A stretch of 64,000 bases of DNA from Sarcophilus harrisii (GCF_902635505.1 NC_045429.1:136892804-136956803), one strand, 5' to 3'. Numbered from the stretch's first letter, positions 1 to 10,760 are shown. Made by a program: numbers and translations. The notes: generated by a model not told the origin, from the sequence alone.

Positions 1-134
1 TGGAAAAAAAATTTTTTGGATCACACTATCCAAAGTGTGGATATCCCTATCCCTAGAAGATGGAGCCAAGGCTTATCTAGTTCTGTCCTCAATTATTTCA
101 ATCAGAGAATATCTAAACATAGGATGCTAGGATT

Positions 135-300
135 TAGAGTAAAATGACATGAGTTCACCATCCTAGCAAAACTTGGATCACATATTAGGTCTGTGACAGT
201 ATGGCAAGCCTTTAGGACTTGGGTTCTAGATCTATAAAATGAAAGAGATGGATCCAGATAGTCTCTGAGGTCTCTTCCAGCTTTAGATCTATGATCCTAA
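135..300 (+). mobile_element. MIR/THER-like CORE-SINE, old fragment
   Basis: The right half reads ataaaatgaaagaga followed by tctcttccagctttagatctatgatcct, the 3' end of a MIR/THER-type CORE-SINE variant common in marsupials. The left part is only vaguely SINE-like. Boundaries are approximate. Confidence 0.5.
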
Positions 301-339
301 TTACACAAGCCATTAGAAGTCTATGGTTGGCTCAGTTTT

Positions 340-452
340 AGTTTTCCTTTCCTTTTTCCTTGTTCCATTTCCATTTCCTTTCCTTTTTCCATTTCCATTT
401 CCTTTCCTTTTTCCATTTCCCTCTCCTCTCCTTTCCTTTCCTTTCCTTTCCT

Positions 453-503
<51 letters not shown>

Positions 504-535
504 CTGTGTCTGTCTCTCTGTTTCTGTTTTTGTCT
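340..535. repeat. Polypyrimidine tract with (TC)21
   Basis: An uninterrupted C/T-rich stretch. It starts with tandem units built from ttccatttcc and tttcctttcc, passes into (CTTTC)n, then a pure (TC)21 run at 457-498, then degenerate TG/TC. The open frames here encode only poly-Ser/Leu/Phe and are not genes. Such a strand-asymmetric tract can form triplex (H-) DNA. Confidence 0.95.
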
Positions 536-1079
536 TTATGTCACTGTCTCTCTTTCTGAGATTAGATTCACTCAGCCTGGATACAGAAGCTTAGACCTGC
601 TCCATTTTCCATCTAAGTTGCTCCACTCCTCCTCAGATATTCTGCTCCCCATTCTGCTTTCTTTTCCATATTAATTTAACTTCACTTCAGCTCAGGTGGT
701 CCACCAGCCTTAGTTTCCCCAGTAGCAAGGACTATAATTATGTACCATCATGTCTAGTGACTATCAGTGTCTATGCTTTTTTTTTTTTTTAAAAGCCTCT
801 AGGAGTTGAGGCTGTACAGTACTTGTCCAGCTAATCCAGATAATAAAAACTGCTCTCCCATATCTCCCACTTTGAAACTTAAGCTTATTCTCTTGTGTTT
901 GATTCTCTACAGACTAAAAGAAAAAGTGATAAGCATCCTATTCAAAAAGTCATAGAAATGCAAGACTGGAAAGAAACCCACGCATAGAGGCAACCTGTAC
1001 CTATATAGCAATTGTTTAGCAGATTGTCCAAAAGTATAGTCTCTAATCCTTTGAATATCATTGTTATCCTCCCCGGGAT
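536..1079. other. No assignable feature
   Basis: I see no gene. There is a 13-T run near 778-790. The segment 905-1079 could be the weakly preserved 3' side of the L3/CR1 copy that follows, but I could not support this base by base. Confidence 0.4.
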
Positions 1080-1245
1080 ATTCTTCATCTCCCAATGCCC
1101 TTTGTAAAATGTGATGTCCAGAATTGAATATTCCTGATGTAGTCTGAGCAGGGCAGAAAAAAGTAACATGATCCTACCTTACTCTAGATACTCAGACTTT
1201 TTCAATGCAGTCTAAAATTGCAAGAGCCTTTTTGGTCATCATGGA
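1080..1245 (-). mobile_element. L3/CR1 LINE, ORF2 3' part (fragment 1)
   Basis: On the minus strand this matches the CR1/L3 stretch that follows the reverse-transcriptase core: a 'ccaaaaaggctc..gcaatt' segment, then 'ctctgccctg.tcaga.tacat.aggaata', then 'ttctggacatcacattt'. It belongs to the same copy as 1740-2070; a MIR tail and a SINE lie between the two pieces. Ancient and highly diverged. Confidence 0.7.
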
Positions 1246-1255
1246 CTTGTAAGTA

Positions 1256-1370
1256 GACTATAAAGTTCAAATGAGATAATGTATATGTAGAGCACTTTGT
1301 AAAATATAAACTACCATATGCAGAAATTATCATCATCATTGTTATTATTTTAAAATTATTACTACTATTC
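1256..1370 (+). mobile_element. MIR 3' end
   Basis: Contains caaatgagataatgta, then agcactttgtaaa, then attatcatcatcatt, the usual order at the 3' end of MIR-class SINEs. It sits inside the split L3/CR1 copy. Confidence 0.65.
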
Positions 1371-1394
1371 TGATAAGGGTATAATTAATGTATA

Positions 1395-1655
1395 AGGAAA
1401 GAATTAGTTCAATGGATAGAATGTCAGGTCTGAAGTCATGAAGACTCATCTTCCTGAGTTAAAATCTGGCCTCAGACACTTCCTATCTGTGTAATCCTAG
1501 GCAAACCATTTAACTCTATTTGCCTCAGTCCCATGTGTAAAATGAGCCAGAGGGGAAAAAATTGGCAAACAGCTCTAATACTTTTGCTAAAAAAGAGTGA
1601 ATTGGGTCACAAAGAATCAGACATAACTAAAACAAACAAAAATCCCCCAAATAGC
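1395..1655 (+). mobile_element. MAR-type tRNA-derived SINE (SINE B)
   Basis: Nearly full-length: tRNA-like head (ttcaatggatagaatg), 'gaagactcatcttcctgag', 'ctggcctcagacacttcc', 'gtgtaatcctaggcaa', then the body aaaatgagccagag..ggcaaa and the tail gggtcacaaagaatcagac, ending in an A/C-rich tract (acaaacaaaaa). The 'agtcggacacgactga'-like tail resembles RTE/BovB LINE 3' ends, so mobilisation by an RTE is likely. It interrupts an older L3 copy. Confidence 0.85.
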
Positions 1656-1739
1656 ATACCATGTCACATTCATCTTAATATATTCAAATCTCACACTGTT
1701 TTTTAAACTAGGCATCACTATTGCTGATGCATTCAGCTT

Positions 1740-2070
1740 GGAATCACTAAGGACCTTTTCATATATATATATATTTTCTTGACTAGTAAATGTTTCCCTA
1801 TCCTGGATTCTTACTTTTGTTCCTAAGTGAATGACTTTGCATTTGTCCCTATTGGATTTTTGCTATGTTTTTATAGAAATAATTTTCTAATTAGTCAAGG
1901 TCATTTTGAATTTTATTACTATCTTCCACAGTATTAGTAATCCCACTTAATTTAGCATCATCTGCAAATTTGATGAACATATTCTCAATTCTTTTATACA
2001 GGTCATTAATGAAGACATTGAACAGAACAGGGTCTAATTTATATTCTGGTGATCTCTTGTGCATTCAGTT
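1740..2070 (-). mobile_element. L3/CR1 LINE, reverse transcriptase core (fragment 2)
   Basis: The minus strand translates (about 2040 down to 1945) to DPVLFNVFINDLYKRIEN followed by MFIKFADDAKLSG. This is the CR1/L3 reverse-transcriptase palm region with the catalytic F-A-D-D motif. Downstream on that strand come the expected sequences equivalent to 'tgcaaagtcattcact'. It is a 5'-truncated, heavily decayed copy. A short (TA)n lies at 1759-1774. Fragment 1 at 1080-1245 is its continuation. Confidence 0.85.
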
Positions 2071-2639
2071 CCATAAAAAAAATTTTAAATGAGTGCTTCA
2101 GATTTATATCCTTGTCATATGTTCTGCTTGGAAAATGCCCCCATCTTGTAAAATCACCAAAGACAGACCATTCAGCATGATTAAACTTTGCAAATCATCG
2201 TGCCAAAGAAACATGTCTCATAGGTATTAGTGTCTATGATGGTGAGAAAAGTTCAACGGGGCTTTATGCTACTCTTGATTACTCTCAAGGGACTGATGTA
2301 GGCCCCATTCTCCAGCCTGGATTTCTTCATGCTTCCTACTTTGCAGTCATTTCTCTATTCATTAGAAACTACTCAGAGGAAACAGAAGAGATGAAAATCA
2401 AAGTAGTGAATTTTGCCTTTTTTAAACATCTCCGGTAAGAAGTTCCTTGGGTGGAAGTAGTTGATGTTATTGGTAAAAAATGGATTGCCTGTGAATTTCA
2501 AATATTTAATTTTTCCTAATTTTGCTAGTAAACTAGCCCATATAGGTATGAATTTATATATATAAAATGTATGTATAAATATAGTCAATTATAATATGTA
2601 ATCTTATCTATTTTCCCAGTATCTGAAATATCATCAATG

Positions 2640-2913
2640 TATTTCCTATACCCAAAATTCTACCTCCTGGCTTCTTTGCCTATGCACAGACTGTGCATAG
2701 AATTATGGAATTCTCTCTAATCTCCAGCTCTTAGTGTTAGCAAAGTGACACCTTCTACAAATTTCCAAGTTTTTCTAATTTCCCCAATTGCTTCCTTAGT
2801 AAAATAAAAGCTCCATAAAATCAGGGTTTTCCTTGCTTCGCTCATTGTATCCACCAGTCTTAGTACATAGCTGGCACAGAATAGGCACGTTATAAATACC
2901 TATTGATTGATTG
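2640..2913 (+). mobile_element. L2 LINE 3' end
   Basis: Shows the L2 3' order: ggaattctctctaatctcc, aaagtgacaccttctac, ctccataaaatcaggg, tagtacatagctggcac, then ataggcacgttataaatacctattgattgatt. All are decayed versions of the L2 tail. Confidence 0.8.
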
Positions 2914-3204
2914 GGTACTATCATGACTTATGTGGCTGACAACCTCTGCACTCCCTAGTGGATTCATGAGTTTCTGGGGGTTAAAACATTCATCATCTAG
3001 GGGTCAATTTTCTGGTACTGAGCCTCTCCAGACTTTGTTAGGCTGACCCTCATAACAGAAATATGGTCTCTGTTTTGACTATATTCAAATCCTTTGAAGG
3101 CTTTGCCAGAATTTATGTCCAATTGACCTAACCTTTAAATCCCTAGGGTGAGCTCCTCACCATGAGTAAGTTTTAAAGAAAGCTTGTAATGGAAGTGCAA
3201 TGAT
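2914..3204. other. No assignable feature
   Basis: Unassigned, non-coding, with stop codons in all frames. No tRNA or snRNA pattern was seen. Confidence 0.4.
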
Positions 3205-3460
3205 GGAGGCAATTAGGCAGTGTACTGAATAGAGTGCTGGATGTGAAATCAGAAAGATACTTCCTAGCTATGTGAGCCTGGGTAAGTTGTGGAACTTCTA
3301 TCAGTCTCAGTTTCCACACCTGCAAAATAAGTATAATAATAGCATCTACTAGATTGAGATTTTGTGAAAAAACAATGTATGTATACACACATATACATAT
3401 ATTTGCATATGAAGTGCTTTGCACAATAGAAGTGTTAGCTATTAGTATCATAAGTTTAAG
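3205..3460 (+). mobile_element. MIR/THER-class SINE, near full length
   Basis: Order of motifs: gaggcaattaggcagtg (head), gtgctggatgtgaaatcag, acttcctagctatgtgagcc, tcagtttccacacctgc, aaataagtataataatagc, gaagtgctttgcac, tgttagctattag. An AT-rich dinucleotide expansion (3378-3410) has grown near the 3' end. Confidence 0.8.
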
Positions 3461-3679
3461 TACATGAATGTATTCCTTATACTGAAAAAAAAATCAGAGA
3501 TAGCAAGAAGTTATGTTTTTTACAGGGACAATCTATAGATTTACTGCATGTATATCCATGCTATTGATATCTTCATGATAGCAAGAGAAAACAAAGAATT
3601 AAGTCCCCAGAATATTGGATGGATCCTGTGTAATGACTCTTTATAAAAAGATATGGATAAAAATACTCATATTATGCTC

Positions 3680-3770
3680 AGAATGGCAGGCAAAGATGGT
3701 TTATGATCTGCATTACTGAAGGGAATACCCACATCAGTGAGATCATAAATGCACTGAAGTATCTCTAATT
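3680..3770 (+). mobile_element. MON/THER-like SINE, 3' fragment
   Basis: tgatctgcattactgaagg, gaatacccacatcagtgag and atcataaatgcact resemble the 3' half of the SINE family seen complete at 14585-14810 (gcattggtagagggagttt ... ccaatgaaatcacagg). Confidence 0.45.
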
Positions 3771-3819
3771 TTCCAGTATTTGGTAAAAATGTGACTGTTC
3801 CTCCAACCATTAATGTCAC

Positions 3820-3966
3820 AGTGAGTCATAGAACATAAGAGAACTTTGAGGCCATCTGACCCAACCCTTTCACTTTACAGGTGAAAAAACTATGGCAAAA
3901 AAAAGTAAAGTGACTTGTCAAGGTCACCCAAGTAGTAAGACTCCAAATTCAGGTAAAACCGTTTCT
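3820..3966 (-). mobile_element. MIR/CORE-SINE, minus strand
   Basis: Reads as the reverse of the MIR variant: catagaacataagagaac, ggccatctgacccaaccc, tttacaggtgaaaaaact, agtgacttgtcaaggtcac. Confidence 0.75.
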
Positions 3967-4079
3967 GCTATACCTAGGCATAGGGATAGGAGCTTTGATT
4001 TCACTGAAATAGAAAACTCCCTAAACTAATGCAAGTTGACACCTACAGCACCCAAGTAACTTGCCCTAAGTCACACAGA

Positions 4080-4210
4080 CAAGATATGTCAATCAATCAA
4101 TATATATTTTAGATAGATAGATAGATTGTTTGGCTCAGAGTACTAAAAAAGGCAGAAGATAGTCCCTATCCTCGAGATGTTTATAGTCTAATGAAGGAGA
4201 AAACATGCAA

Positions 4211-4252
<42 letters not shown>

Positions 4253-4905
4253 CAGGCTATATAAAGAATAAATTTTTAAAAAATAATTAACAGAAGGTGT
4301 TGGAATTAAAAGAAGCTGTGGAAGGCTTCCTGTAGGAGTTGGGATTTTAGTTGATACTGAAAGGAAACCTATGGTATCAGGAGTCAGAGCAGAGGAAGAA
4401 CGTTCCAATTTTGAGGGTATAGCCAGAGACAATGGCTATAGTCAAAAGATGGGAGAGTCTTGTTTATGGAATAGTCAGGAGACCAGTGTCACTGGATTGA
4501 AGAGAATGTGTCAGGGAGTAAGGTAGAAGGAGACTGGAAAGGTAGAAGGGGGCTTGGCCATGAAGAGTTTTGACTGCCAAATGGAGAATTTTGTATTTGA
4601 TCTTGGAACCACTGGAGTTTTATTGAGTAGGGGGCTGTTGGCTGGACCTGCATTTTAGGAAAATCATTTTAATGATTGAATGGATGACATATTAAAGTGG
4701 GGAGAGATTTGAGGGCAAGTAGTCCCACCAGCAGCTATTGTAATATTCAAGGTACGAAGTGATGAAGTTCTGTACTAGAGTGGGGAAAGTGTCAGAGAGA
4801 AGGAGGTTTATTTGAAATAATGCAAAGATGAAATTGTCAGGTGTGGCAACAGACTGGATTTACAGGGTGAGAGATAGGGAGGAATCCAGGATGATTCTAA
4901 TAAAG
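4080..4905 (-). mobile_element. L2 LINE, ORF2 C-terminal region and 3' end
   Basis: Reverse complement of L2 from the 3' end (caatcaatcaatata, cctatcctcgagatgttt) through the region opposite the ORF2 C-terminus (ggcttcctgtaggagttgg, ggagaccagtgtcactgg, gccaaatggagaattttg, actggagttttattgag, cagcagctattgtaatatt). A (CA)n microsatellite (4212-4249) has expanded inside it. Many in-frame stops; the copy is dead. Confidence 0.88.
4212..4249. repeat. (AC)19 microsatellite
   Basis: A pure AC dinucleotide run inside the L2 copy, placed where the L2 family has an A/C-rich stretch. Confidence 0.97.
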
Positions 4906-4990
4906 AATATACATACATACATATATATATAGAGAGAGAGACACTCTATATAGAATATAGATTCTAATATAAAATATTAGAATATATTCC
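4906..4990. repeat. AT-rich simple repeat (ATAC/TA/GA)
   Basis: tacatacatacatatata followed by (GA)n and repeats of atatag/aatata; low-complexity sequence next to the L2 end. Confidence 0.7.
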
Positions 4991-5019
4991 AATATATGCT
5001 ATAGTAATTGGGATGTCTG

Positions 5020-5095
5020 GGGCAGGACTTGAATTCAGATTTCCTTGGCTTTAGGGCCAACTCTCTTTCTACTACACCATGATGGCTCTCAGTAG
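5020..5095 (-). mobile_element. SINE head fragment, minus strand
   Basis: gcaggacttgaattcagat, ttccttggctttagggcc, aactctctttctactacacc: the reverse of a tRNA-derived SINE head. Confidence 0.6.
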
Positions 5096-6639
5096 GCAAT
5101 TTGTATTTTTTCAAAGTTATTTTAAAACATCATTTACACTGAATAATATGACTAAGCTTTTCCCTGATCCTCCATGGCCAGTGTACCTTCTCTTCTCAAA
5201 ATGGAGGAGTTAGTAAGGCTTCCCTTAACTAGGTTTCTGCTGTGTGATGTGGCAACACAGAATTGAGCCTAGGTGAACGAGACAGAAAATTTCTGTCTCA
5301 TCAGATTTGGCAGGTCTTGTCTGATTCCACTACACTGTATTCTGGTTAGCCAAGATCCAGCAAAGGGCCAAAGAGATTCTTTCGTAACAATAATAATAAT
5401 ACAGTACTTTGAACTCACTTGGAACCTTTCATCTCTGTATCTCAGAGACAAGTAAGTGCCAATTATGGAAACCACAAGAGGAGGGAGGTTACTGTTGGAT
5501 AGCGTGGGTCAGTGTTCTGCACAATGGCTCCTACTCAGGTGGCAGGTGAGAGTGGGGACCTAAAGAGAGCCTTAAGGGCCTTAATCAATCTCCTGTCCCC
5601 ATTGGAAAGAGTTGTCATTTTTAAATTGCTCTAAGAGTTTAGGTGTAATTTATTCCTAGCTAAAAGTGCATTTTGACTAAATGCTAGGTACATCCTGATT
5701 ATGGCTTCCATGGCTATGTAAAAAAGAAAACTGAAATCCTTTGGTACGGATTCTCAATGTCACTCCATTCATAAAAAGAAATATATTCCATAGCCAGATT
5801 GATAAAAACAGCTTTCCTTTAGTTTCTGCAAAGCACCCTCCCAAAAATGACCCTGTGGAGTAAATAATACAATTAATATTGAGGTATTTGAGGAAATAAA
5901 GGCTGTTTGAGGAAATAAAGATTGAAAAGAAGCAATTTTTGAGCCTAGTTTCCTGATTCCAAATCCAGCTGTGTTTCTATTAAGCTGTATTGCCCTGATA
6001 AATAATTTTAGGTATACATGTTACATAAAATGGAATTCTATGAGTCAAAATATATTGGAAGGCTTTAATATTTTCAAAAACATTGTTTTAGAAATACTTC
6101 CTTTTCTAAGTATAAATATTAGACACTCAAAGAGCAAATTACTCTAATAACTGGAATAATAGGATACCATCTTCATTCACAGAAGCAGCCATCTGCTTCC
6201 AGACAAATTTTGCCACGTGAGGAACTTTTTCAATCATCTCCCTTCCTTAATCCAATTGTGCTATGTTAGGACTTGAGATATCATTGGCCAAATGAGGTTA
6301 AGTAAGCCCTGTGGCTGAAAGCATGGAAATGGTGCCAAGTAGACCGCTCACTGTATTTAATAAATAGAGTTTATTAAACAAGTTCTGTAGTAATACATGT
6401 AAACTCATTCACCTCTTACATCTACAGACTCTAGCACACTGTCCTTATACAGCTGAATCTTAATTCATTGATCACAATTGCATATATTAAACAATGCTAT
6501 TCTGGAGAGAAGCAGAGAAAGTCATATCAATATGGGACTACAAAATCAATAGTTTTGAATGAATTGACTACTCAAAACAGTCACAGAACTGATTTTACTT
6601 ATTCTTTTCCTTGATTAATTTTTCCAAGAAATAAAAAAT
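5096..6639. other. Mostly unassigned non-coding DNA
   Basis: I recognise no gene and no confident repeat across these 1.5 kb. Two overlapping 60-68 codon frames on opposite strands near 5270-5475 have no recognisable protein motif. A tract around 5870-5930 repeats ggaaataaagnnTg twice. Confidence 0.4.
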
Positions 6640-6720
6640 AATATTTATTAGGTTTGTATTGAATACAATGCATTGGGGTTAAACACTACAGGGAGATAGG
6701 AAAAAGGCATGGTATAGAAT
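6640..6720 (-). mobile_element. L2 3' end fragment, minus strand
   Basis: aatatttattaggtttgta, tgaatacaatgcattgggg, taaacactacaggg resemble the reverse of the L2 tail. Weak. Confidence 0.4.
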
Positions 6721-6865
6721 GGTATGGTATGACATAGTGTGGATAATACGGCACAGTGTGTGTGATGTGTTGTTGTGTAGTGTGGTATGATATGGGATGG
6801 TGTAGTACAGATGGGATGGGATGGGATGGGATCAACAAAGTATGATATGTGGTGTTTATTGCATG
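6705..6865. repeat. Degenerate pentamer array (TGGTA/TGGGA)n
   Basis: A run of tggta, tgata, tgtgg and gggat pentamers, ending in a clean (GGGAT)4 stretch at 6812-6832. It looks like a decayed pentanucleotide satellite-like array. It is strongly G/T-skewed. Confidence 0.8.
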
Positions 6866-6884
6866 GTCTAGACTAGTCTAGTCT

Positions 6885-7030
6885 AAGATGCTCCACTGAC
6901 TCATCTGTAACTTATAGCCTCTGAGAGTTGTCTAAGGCAACGGAGAGGTTCCTTGCCCGTGATTACACAATTGCACAGCCAGTATGTGTCAGTGATAAGA
7001 CTTGAATCTAACTATTTTCTCTACCAAGAG
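6885..7030 (-). mobile_element. MON/THER-like SINE, minus strand
   Basis: taacttatagcctctgag, agttgtctaaggcaac, gagaggttccttgcccg, cacagccagtatgtgtcag and gacttgaatctaac match the reverse of the SINE family seen at 14585-14810. Confidence 0.7.
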
Positions 7031-7044
7031 GTTGCTGTAGACCA

Positions 7045-7200
7045 GGCTCAGATTTATGGTGTGATATTGAGTGAGTTAGTTCTTTGACCCTTAGTTTCTT
7101 CATCTGCAAAACGGGTATCATGCTCTTAAGATGTGGTAAGGAGAATGTTTTGTAAAACTTGAAAATCTCATAAAAATGTGAATTACTATTGTTACTGTTA
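7045..7200 (+). mobile_element. MIR 3' two-thirds
   Basis: tgatattgagtgagtt, ccttagtttcttcatctgc, aaaacgggtatcatgct, ttttgtaaaacttgaaaa, aatgtgaattactattgtt. Confidence 0.65.
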
Positions 7201-7649
7201 GTCTCATATCCTTCTCCTGTCCCCCTGCCAAGACACTGTATGCTGCTTAACAGACAGATACTCTATTGTTTTTCTTCAAGTTCCCTTGCTTCTCTCATCC
7301 CATCTCCTAGTCTAGCACTGTCCCTTGCAAGCATTTCAAAAGTTCTGAGATCTGTGACTTTATCACTGAAGATTCTTCCTCCATTGGAGTACATTGCCAC
7401 CCTCTTCATGCCTTTTGTTATGTTTGTGATAATTATCATCAGTTTCTTTCAATAAAAAAAAATTTCACAATCTAGTAGCCAACTTTGGTGACATAGCTCT
7501 CTCTCCCTTAGTTAGGGAGATCTTTGAACACACTGTCATTAGGCTCCTCTCCAAAGACTTTCCAAATGGGGAGAAGCTAAGAGTTTATGTCTTACATGTT
7601 ACCTTTGAGAACTTTGAGCCACCATAACAAGGCATCGGAAATGATTTTA
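7201..7649. other. Unassigned, possibly decayed L2
   Basis: The pyrimidine-rich text with ctctcatcccatctccta is L2-like in style but lacks diagnostic blocks. An 88-codon frame (7189-7455) is leucine/serine-rich with no known motif and is not a supported gene. Confidence 0.35.
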
Positions 7650-7715
7650 AAGGAGCCTTGGCACATAGTAGATAGTTAATAAATATTTGTTTTGCTAAAT
7701 TTGTTGAATGGGAAT
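7650..7715 (+). mobile_element. L2 LINE extreme 3' end
   Basis: ccttggcacatagtagata followed by gttaataaatatttg and tgttgaatgggaatt. Confidence 0.65.
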
Positions 7716-8726
7716 TAATGTTATTCTTCTCATACGCCTTATCCTATTGCTGCTATCATTTTTCCTGCTTAGATAGTAGCAGAAAAGAATAAAGGATATG
7801 AAAAGGATAATATCACTTTTTAATTTTATCTCAAATCCAAAAGTCTAAACATTGCCAAGGGTAGCAATGGTCTTTGCCAGTTACTTTGTGGTAATTATAT
7901 CTATATAGTGACAAAAGGAAAGAATCCATTGTACTTGTTCTTGGCTCTAACTCACAGTGATTTTTCAACAGATAAGTAGTAGTTCCTATGTTGACTTTTT
8001 CTCAAAATAACCTGGATCTACAGTTACACAGGCAAACTTGCTGTTTACCCAGATTGAAAATGAAAGGCTGCCATTTCAATGGAAAGAATGAAAAAAGAAA
8101 TAGAATTAAGGAAGCGGGAAGGGCACAAATGTAATAAGGCATAAGTAACTATGAGGAAAGTACAGTATCCCATGGGTCCAATTTGTTCTCACAACTGAGT
8201 AAATATAGTCCTGTCTTTACTGGATTTATATCAAGCTCCACAAGCACTTTGCCCAAGGGAGCCAAGGGATGAGGGGAAATCAGAGAAAATCCAATTTAGG
8301 GAAACTCTAGTATCACAAAGGACTGAGAACACTGGCTAACTAATTTATTAATGAGTCACAAGCTGGCATTATTACAAATGTACTGTTCCTTTTAAACATG
8401 ACTAACTTCAGAGATTTTGCTTTGCAGGGAGATTGTTCCTGAAAGTACAGACTGTTTTACACAAAGACAGAGAGTTAACTTTTATCAAAATAAAAATTAA
8501 AAACAAAACAAAACCAAACCCAAATCTTTATGCAAATTTAGCATAAATAAATATCAGAAATGTTTCTATAAGGAGGACAAAGAGACAACTGCCTAGGGTA
8601 TGAGGTTAGGTACAAGATGAAAAACCTTTCAATATTCTTTGTAAAAATAAATGAACACATTCTTAATGCCAGAAAATCTCTCCCTCTGAGATGAATAGCA
8701 CTTTTTGACAAAGTTAGTTGCATATG
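7716..8726. other. No assignable feature
   Basis: Non-coding and AT-rich. I see no repeat family or RNA gene with confidence. Confidence 0.4.
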
Positions 8727-8975
8727 CAAGAATAATAATAATAATAATAATTTATATAGTATATTAAGGCTTGCAAAGTACTTTACAAATATCTCATTTT
8801 ATTTTCACAACAGTTGTGAGACAGAGGCTCTTATTATCCTCATTTTTACAAATGAGGAAATTAAGGTAGACAGCAGTTAAGGGATTTAGCCAGGATCACA
8901 TTGCTGGTATCTAAGGCTGTATCTGAATTCAGATCATTCAAATTCTTCAGTGCTTCATCACTGAGCACTCCCTCC
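8727..8975 (-). mobile_element. MIR/THER SINE, minus strand, with (AAT)n end
   Basis: An (AAT)n run at 8731-8750, then gcttgcaaagtactttac, atctcattttattttcac, ttattatcctcatttt, tacaaatgaggaaatta, ccaggatcacattgctgg. This is the reversed MIR/THER order with the tail microsatellite at the element's 3' end. Confidence 0.82.
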
Positions 8976-9274
8976 TAGACAGATCTCAACTCCTCTACTC
9001 CTTAGGGTGACTATCTTCATGAACTTGTATGATCAAAAAGAATTATCCTCTGTTGTTTAACTCTGGAGGAATAAGCTTCTTTTAACTTTGTCTTATTCTG
9101 AGATGATACACAAAATTCAGTTGTCATGTCCATATTCCAAGGCATTGTAGCTTTCAACATCTATTTTCTCTGCTCATGAAGTTCTGCCAGACTCTCTCTC
9201 TGCCTTTTTGTTCTGTTCTGTGACCAATGCTCCTGGAAACACCTCTCTGAAGAATCTTCACTTCCCTGGTAGAT

Positions 9275-9309
9275 TGTGTGAGTGTGTGTGTATGTGTGTG
9301 TGTGTGTGC
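9275..9309. repeat. (TG)n microsatellite at a SINE tail
   Basis: A TG-rich run with two interruptions, directly abutting the 3' end of the minus-strand SINE at 9310-9530. Confidence 0.9.
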
Positions 9310-9530
9310 AGTTGTCCAATTCTCTGTGACTCCATTTGGGATTTCCTTGGCAGAGATACTGAAGTGATTTACCATTTCCTTCTCCAGCTTATTTTATAGA
9401 TGAGAAAACTGAAGCAAAAGTGACTTGCCCAGGATCACACAGCTAGTTAAGTGTCTGAGGACTGATTTGAACTTAGGAAGATGAGTCTTCCTGCCTGGCA
9501 CTCTATCACTGCATTACTCACATGTCCCTT
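9310..9530 (-). mobile_element. MAR-type SINE (SINE B), minus strand
   Basis: Order on the plus strand: ctctgtgactccatttggg, atttccttggcagagatac, ttaccatttccttctccag, tagatgagaaaactgaag, tgacttgcccaggatcac, gaagatgagtcttcctgcc. Full-length SINE B reversed, minus part of the extreme tail. Confidence 0.88.
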
Positions 9531-9999
9531 TGATGCATTTAATCAAGAGCCCTTCTCACCAAATTATGTAAGGTGAATCAGAGCAGAGTGCACGCACATT
9601 CATAGTGCTGGGACCATTTTAAGTTCTGGCTCATTTCAGCATAGAAGACCTCTCTCAGGAGTAAGACCAAGTTCTAAATTAGTATATAGCTACATATATT
9701 GACTTATTCAGTCCTAAAATTGAAAAGACAATAAACATTCATCCTTTCCATATAACAGAACCACAGAACTGGAGAGTTGTAAGAGACCTCTTTCCTTCTT
9801 TTATGTTTTTATATTGTTCTATTTTGTGTACATATTGAATCCTTATCACCTGAGGATTGGCTACCAACCAGTGAATTTTTTTGGACAAAGGAATACATGA
9901 AATTGCCTCTTGAGATGTAGAGGGATTACATCTGTAGCCAAAGAAAGAAAATCTCTACCAATGAAATCAGGTATTTTCCAAAATATTAAACTAAATGTC
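9531..9999. other. No assignable feature
   Basis: Unassigned non-coding DNA. A 122-codon minus-strand frame (9861-10229) overlaps the following L2 tail and has no recognisable domain, so I did not call it. Confidence 0.4.
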
Positions 10000-10128
10000 T
10001 TGATCACTCTTACTCCTTTATCACTCCTCCATACTATAATTTCTTTAAGGGCCATTATTATGTCCAATTCATACTTTGTGACACTCTCATTTCCTAGGAC
10101 AATGCCTGACAAATAAAGAGCTCTTAAT
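10000..10128 (+). mobile_element. L2 LINE 3' end
   Basis: ataatttctttaagggcc, tgtccaattcatactttg, ctaggacaatgcctgaca, aataaagagctcttaat are decayed versions of the L2 tail. Confidence 0.6.
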
Positions 10129-10414
10129 ATATACTCCTTCTTTATGGAAGTCACAGAGAACATGCTGATTCCTTCTTTCACATGTGGGTTCTTCAAACAC
10201 CTGAAGATAGTTATCTTTCCTCTTTTCATTCTTCTTTACCTTGGTTTTTTCTCTCCACTGGTCCTCTTACAACAAACCTTCTTATTATTCTTTTCATACT
10301 TCTCCAGATTCACTCTAGCATTCATTACCAAATGTGGGCTCCAGAATAATGCAAGGTGGTTTATATTGGCTTGTAAGTACCATTATAGGATATCTTGAGA
10401 TGTGCCTTCCAACC

Positions 10415-10545
10415 ACCCTAATAGGTTCGATTAATATTCCTATTTTACAGATTATAAAAGGCAGAAAGAAGTAAATGACTAGCCCAGGGTCACACAGTCT
10501 TTCTGACTCGATGGGCAGCTCTCTGCATTGTACCACTTGTTACTT
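10415..10545 (-). mobile_element. MIR/CORE-SINE, minus strand
   Basis: attaatattcctattttac, agattataaaaggcag, gactagcccagggtcacac, ctctctgcattgtaccac. Confidence 0.68.
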
Positions 10546-10592
10546 CTCCTTAAAAAAAAAAAATTAGAGTTCATGTGCAGCATGCTGACAAC

Positions 10593-10760
10593 AAATTCAG
10601 CCAGTCAATAAGCCCTTAGCATGCCTGAGACACCTGTGCCAAATGCTGGAGATGCAAAGCAAGGTCAATGAACATGTTCTCATTTCTCACAGAAGCCCAA
10701 GAGGAGCCCAAAGTGCTATGAGATCATATGAAAGCCAAATTGAGGGTGGTCTTGTGAGGG
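10593..10760 (-). mobile_element. L2 LINE 3' end, minus strand
   Basis: ccagtcaataagcccttag, acacctgtgccaaatgctg, gagatgcaaagcaaggtc: the reverse of the L2 3' end. Confidence 0.65.

Noticed and set aside
323-674. Long plus-strand frames over the pyrimidine tract
   Set aside because: They encode only low-complexity Ser/Leu/Phe from a simple repeat; no gene.
780-870. ggagttgaggctgtacagtac resembling 7SL/Alu-type sequence
   Set aside because: Only about 20 bases fit and the flanking landmarks are missing, unlike the convincing 7SL copy at 20303-20565.
9861-10229. 122-codon minus-strand frame
   Set aside because: Overlaps a plus-strand L2 tail, no recognisable domain, no promoter or splice context.
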